Both the position numbers and the translations under genes were made by a program. The notes under the pieces were generated by a model that made no database searches, was not told where the DNA came from, and saw only the letters and a list, made by a program, of their open reading frames with translations. Positions 63,202 to 64,000 of a DNA stretch of 64,000 nt are shown here, piece after piece; position 1 is the stretch's first letter, and each line of letters starts with the position of its first letter. Location: NCBI RefSeq assembly GCF_027938815.1, contig NZ_CP115913.1:2948001-3012000 (forward strand), read 5' to 3'. The DNA is from Oceanirhabdus sp. W0125-5 (GTDB taxonomy: Bacteria; Bacillota; Clostridia; Clostridiales; Clostridiaceae).

Positions 63202-64000
63202 ATGAAAAATTCAAGATATGTAATTTATTCAGCTTTAAATGAAATAATCAACAATAAGTCTTACTCAAATGTTACAGTTAATAAGGTTCTTAGAGACAAA
63301 GATATAAAAGAAGAGGATAAGGGATTAATAACTGAAGTAATATACGGAACTTTGAGATATCAATATTCAATAGATACTATACTTCAAAAATTTCTAAAGG
63401 CTGGAGTTAAGAAAACTAATAAAAAGGTATTAAATATTTTAAGAATGAGTATATATCAAATAAAATATCTTGATAAAATACCTGATTATGCAGTTATAGA
63501 TGAGGCAGTTAAAATCTGTAAAAAAGATATCTCCTTAAAAGCAAGTCAATTAGTAAATGGTGTTTTAAGAAGTTTTATGAGAGATGGATTTGAGTTCCAA
63601 CCTAAAGATAGAATTGATGAACTATGTTTTCAGTATTCTTATGAGAGATGGTTTGTTAAGTTATTTATGGGGCAATATGGTGAAAATAGATGTATTGAAA
63701 TTCTTAAAGGATTAAATTATAGACCGAGTATTAATGTTAGAGTTAATACAATGAAAAAAGATTGTGAATCTGTTAAAAAAGAACTTGTACATATGGGATA
63801 TAAAATTGAAGAGGGAAAAGTTGCTGAAAATTCTATCGAAATTATAAAGGGTGCAGGAATTGAGAAAAATCCTTTATTTAATGAAGGAAGCATAAGTGTT
63901 CAAGATGAAAGTGCAATGTTAACTGTACAGGTAATGGATATTAAAGATGGGATGAAGGTAATAGATCTATGTAGTGCACCAGGTGGTAAATCATGTTATA
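63202..64000 (+). CDS. rsmB: 16S rRNA (cytosine-967-C5)-methyltransferase RsmB (3' end outside window)
   Basis: The first 266 residues are visible. The N-terminal NusB-like RNA-binding domain has VNKVLRDKDIKEEDKGLITE and YGTLRYQYSID. The methyltransferase domain begins at RPSINVRVNT and SVQDESAMLTVQVMD, and the window ends in the SAM-binding VIDLCSAPGGKS. It methylates 16S rRNA. GAGAGGTAAAAT precedes the ATG. The order def-fmt-rsmB is typical. Confidence 0.93.
   Translation, partial: MKNSRYVIYSALNEIINNKSYSNVTVNKVLRDKDIKEEDKGLITEVIYGTLRYQYSIDTILQKFLKAGVKKTNKKVLNILRMSIYQIKYLDKIPDYAVIDEAVKICKKDISLKASQLVNGVLRSFMRDGFEFQPKDRIDELCFQYSYERWFVKLFMGQYGENRCIEILKGLNYRPSINVRVNTMKKDCESVKKELVHMGYKIEEGKVAENSIEIIKGAGIEKNPLFNEGSISVQDESAMLTVQVMDIKDGMKVIDLCSAPGGKSCY

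Overview
The window looks like chromosome from a low-GC, anaerobic, amino-acid-using Gram-positive bacterium of the Clostridium or Peptostreptococcaceae type. The reasons are the strongly AT-rich DNA, Firmicutes-style ribosome binding sites, a T-box, GlcT-type antitermination, a purine riboswitch, a Rex-like operator upstream of adhE, and a selenocysteine-containing betaine-type reductase module. The order yicC-remA-gmk-rpoZ-coaBC-priA-def-fmt-rsmB at the right end is the usual clostridial housekeeping block. Species cannot be fixed from the sequence alone.

Region by region: 0-8 kb holds a MATE efflux gene (cut by the window edge), RidA, several lipoproteins, a NagZ-like hexosaminidase next to a nucleoside hydrolase, and YhdT-PanF for pantothenate uptake. 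8-12 kb holds a 1016-residue LacZ-like protein in which every active-site position I could align is replaced, followed by a DUF218-like membrane protein. 12-14.2 kb, on the minus strand, has an NSS-family amino-acid transporter behind a T-box leader (specifier read as ATC, isoleucine), and upstream of it a HesB/IscA-like selenoprotein with an in-frame TGA and a SECIS-like hairpin. 14.4-19.8 kb holds a PHP-domain hydrolase, an EamA transporter, bifunctional AdhE behind a Rex-like operator, and a TetR regulator.

20-25.3 kb is the selenium and betaine module: grdI-like and grdH-like subunits (the latter with TGA-encoded selenocysteine), a BCCT transporter, then about 600 bases without genes. That stretch carries three diverged copies of an RNA-like repeat and ends at a strong terminator. 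25.3-29.3 kb holds an unusual cytosolic fusion of a ParB-like domain to a BMP/Med-type binding domain, a phosphoesterase, a gene interrupted by TGA, and small proteins.

29.3-41.3 kb is a dispersed glucose PTS set: IICB, IIA, a GlcT-type antiterminator, HPr and Enzyme I. Two nearly identical antiterminator/terminator switches precede IICB and IIA. An IS3-family element lies downstream of ptsH, inside what appears to be its former terminator. Between HPr and Enzyme I are MIF-like, LUD-domain, Vps62-like and small membrane proteins.

41.5-56 kb holds an orphan sensor kinase with a substrate-binding-type sensor region, HtrA, DapF, beta-phosphoglucomutase with a cre-like site, an SCP2-like/iron-ADH pair, a CsoR-type regulator, GDPD, a 5'-nucleotidase, a BadF-type sugar kinase, asparaginase, and a guanine-riboswitch-controlled purine permease. 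From 56 kb the housekeeping block runs to the window end, where rsmB is cut.

The best candidates for undescribed biology are the repeated RNA-like hairpin units at 24.6-25.1 kb, the LacZ-like pseudoenzyme, the ParB/BMP fusion, and two genes whose Shine-Dalgarno sequence is separated from the start codon by a small hairpin.
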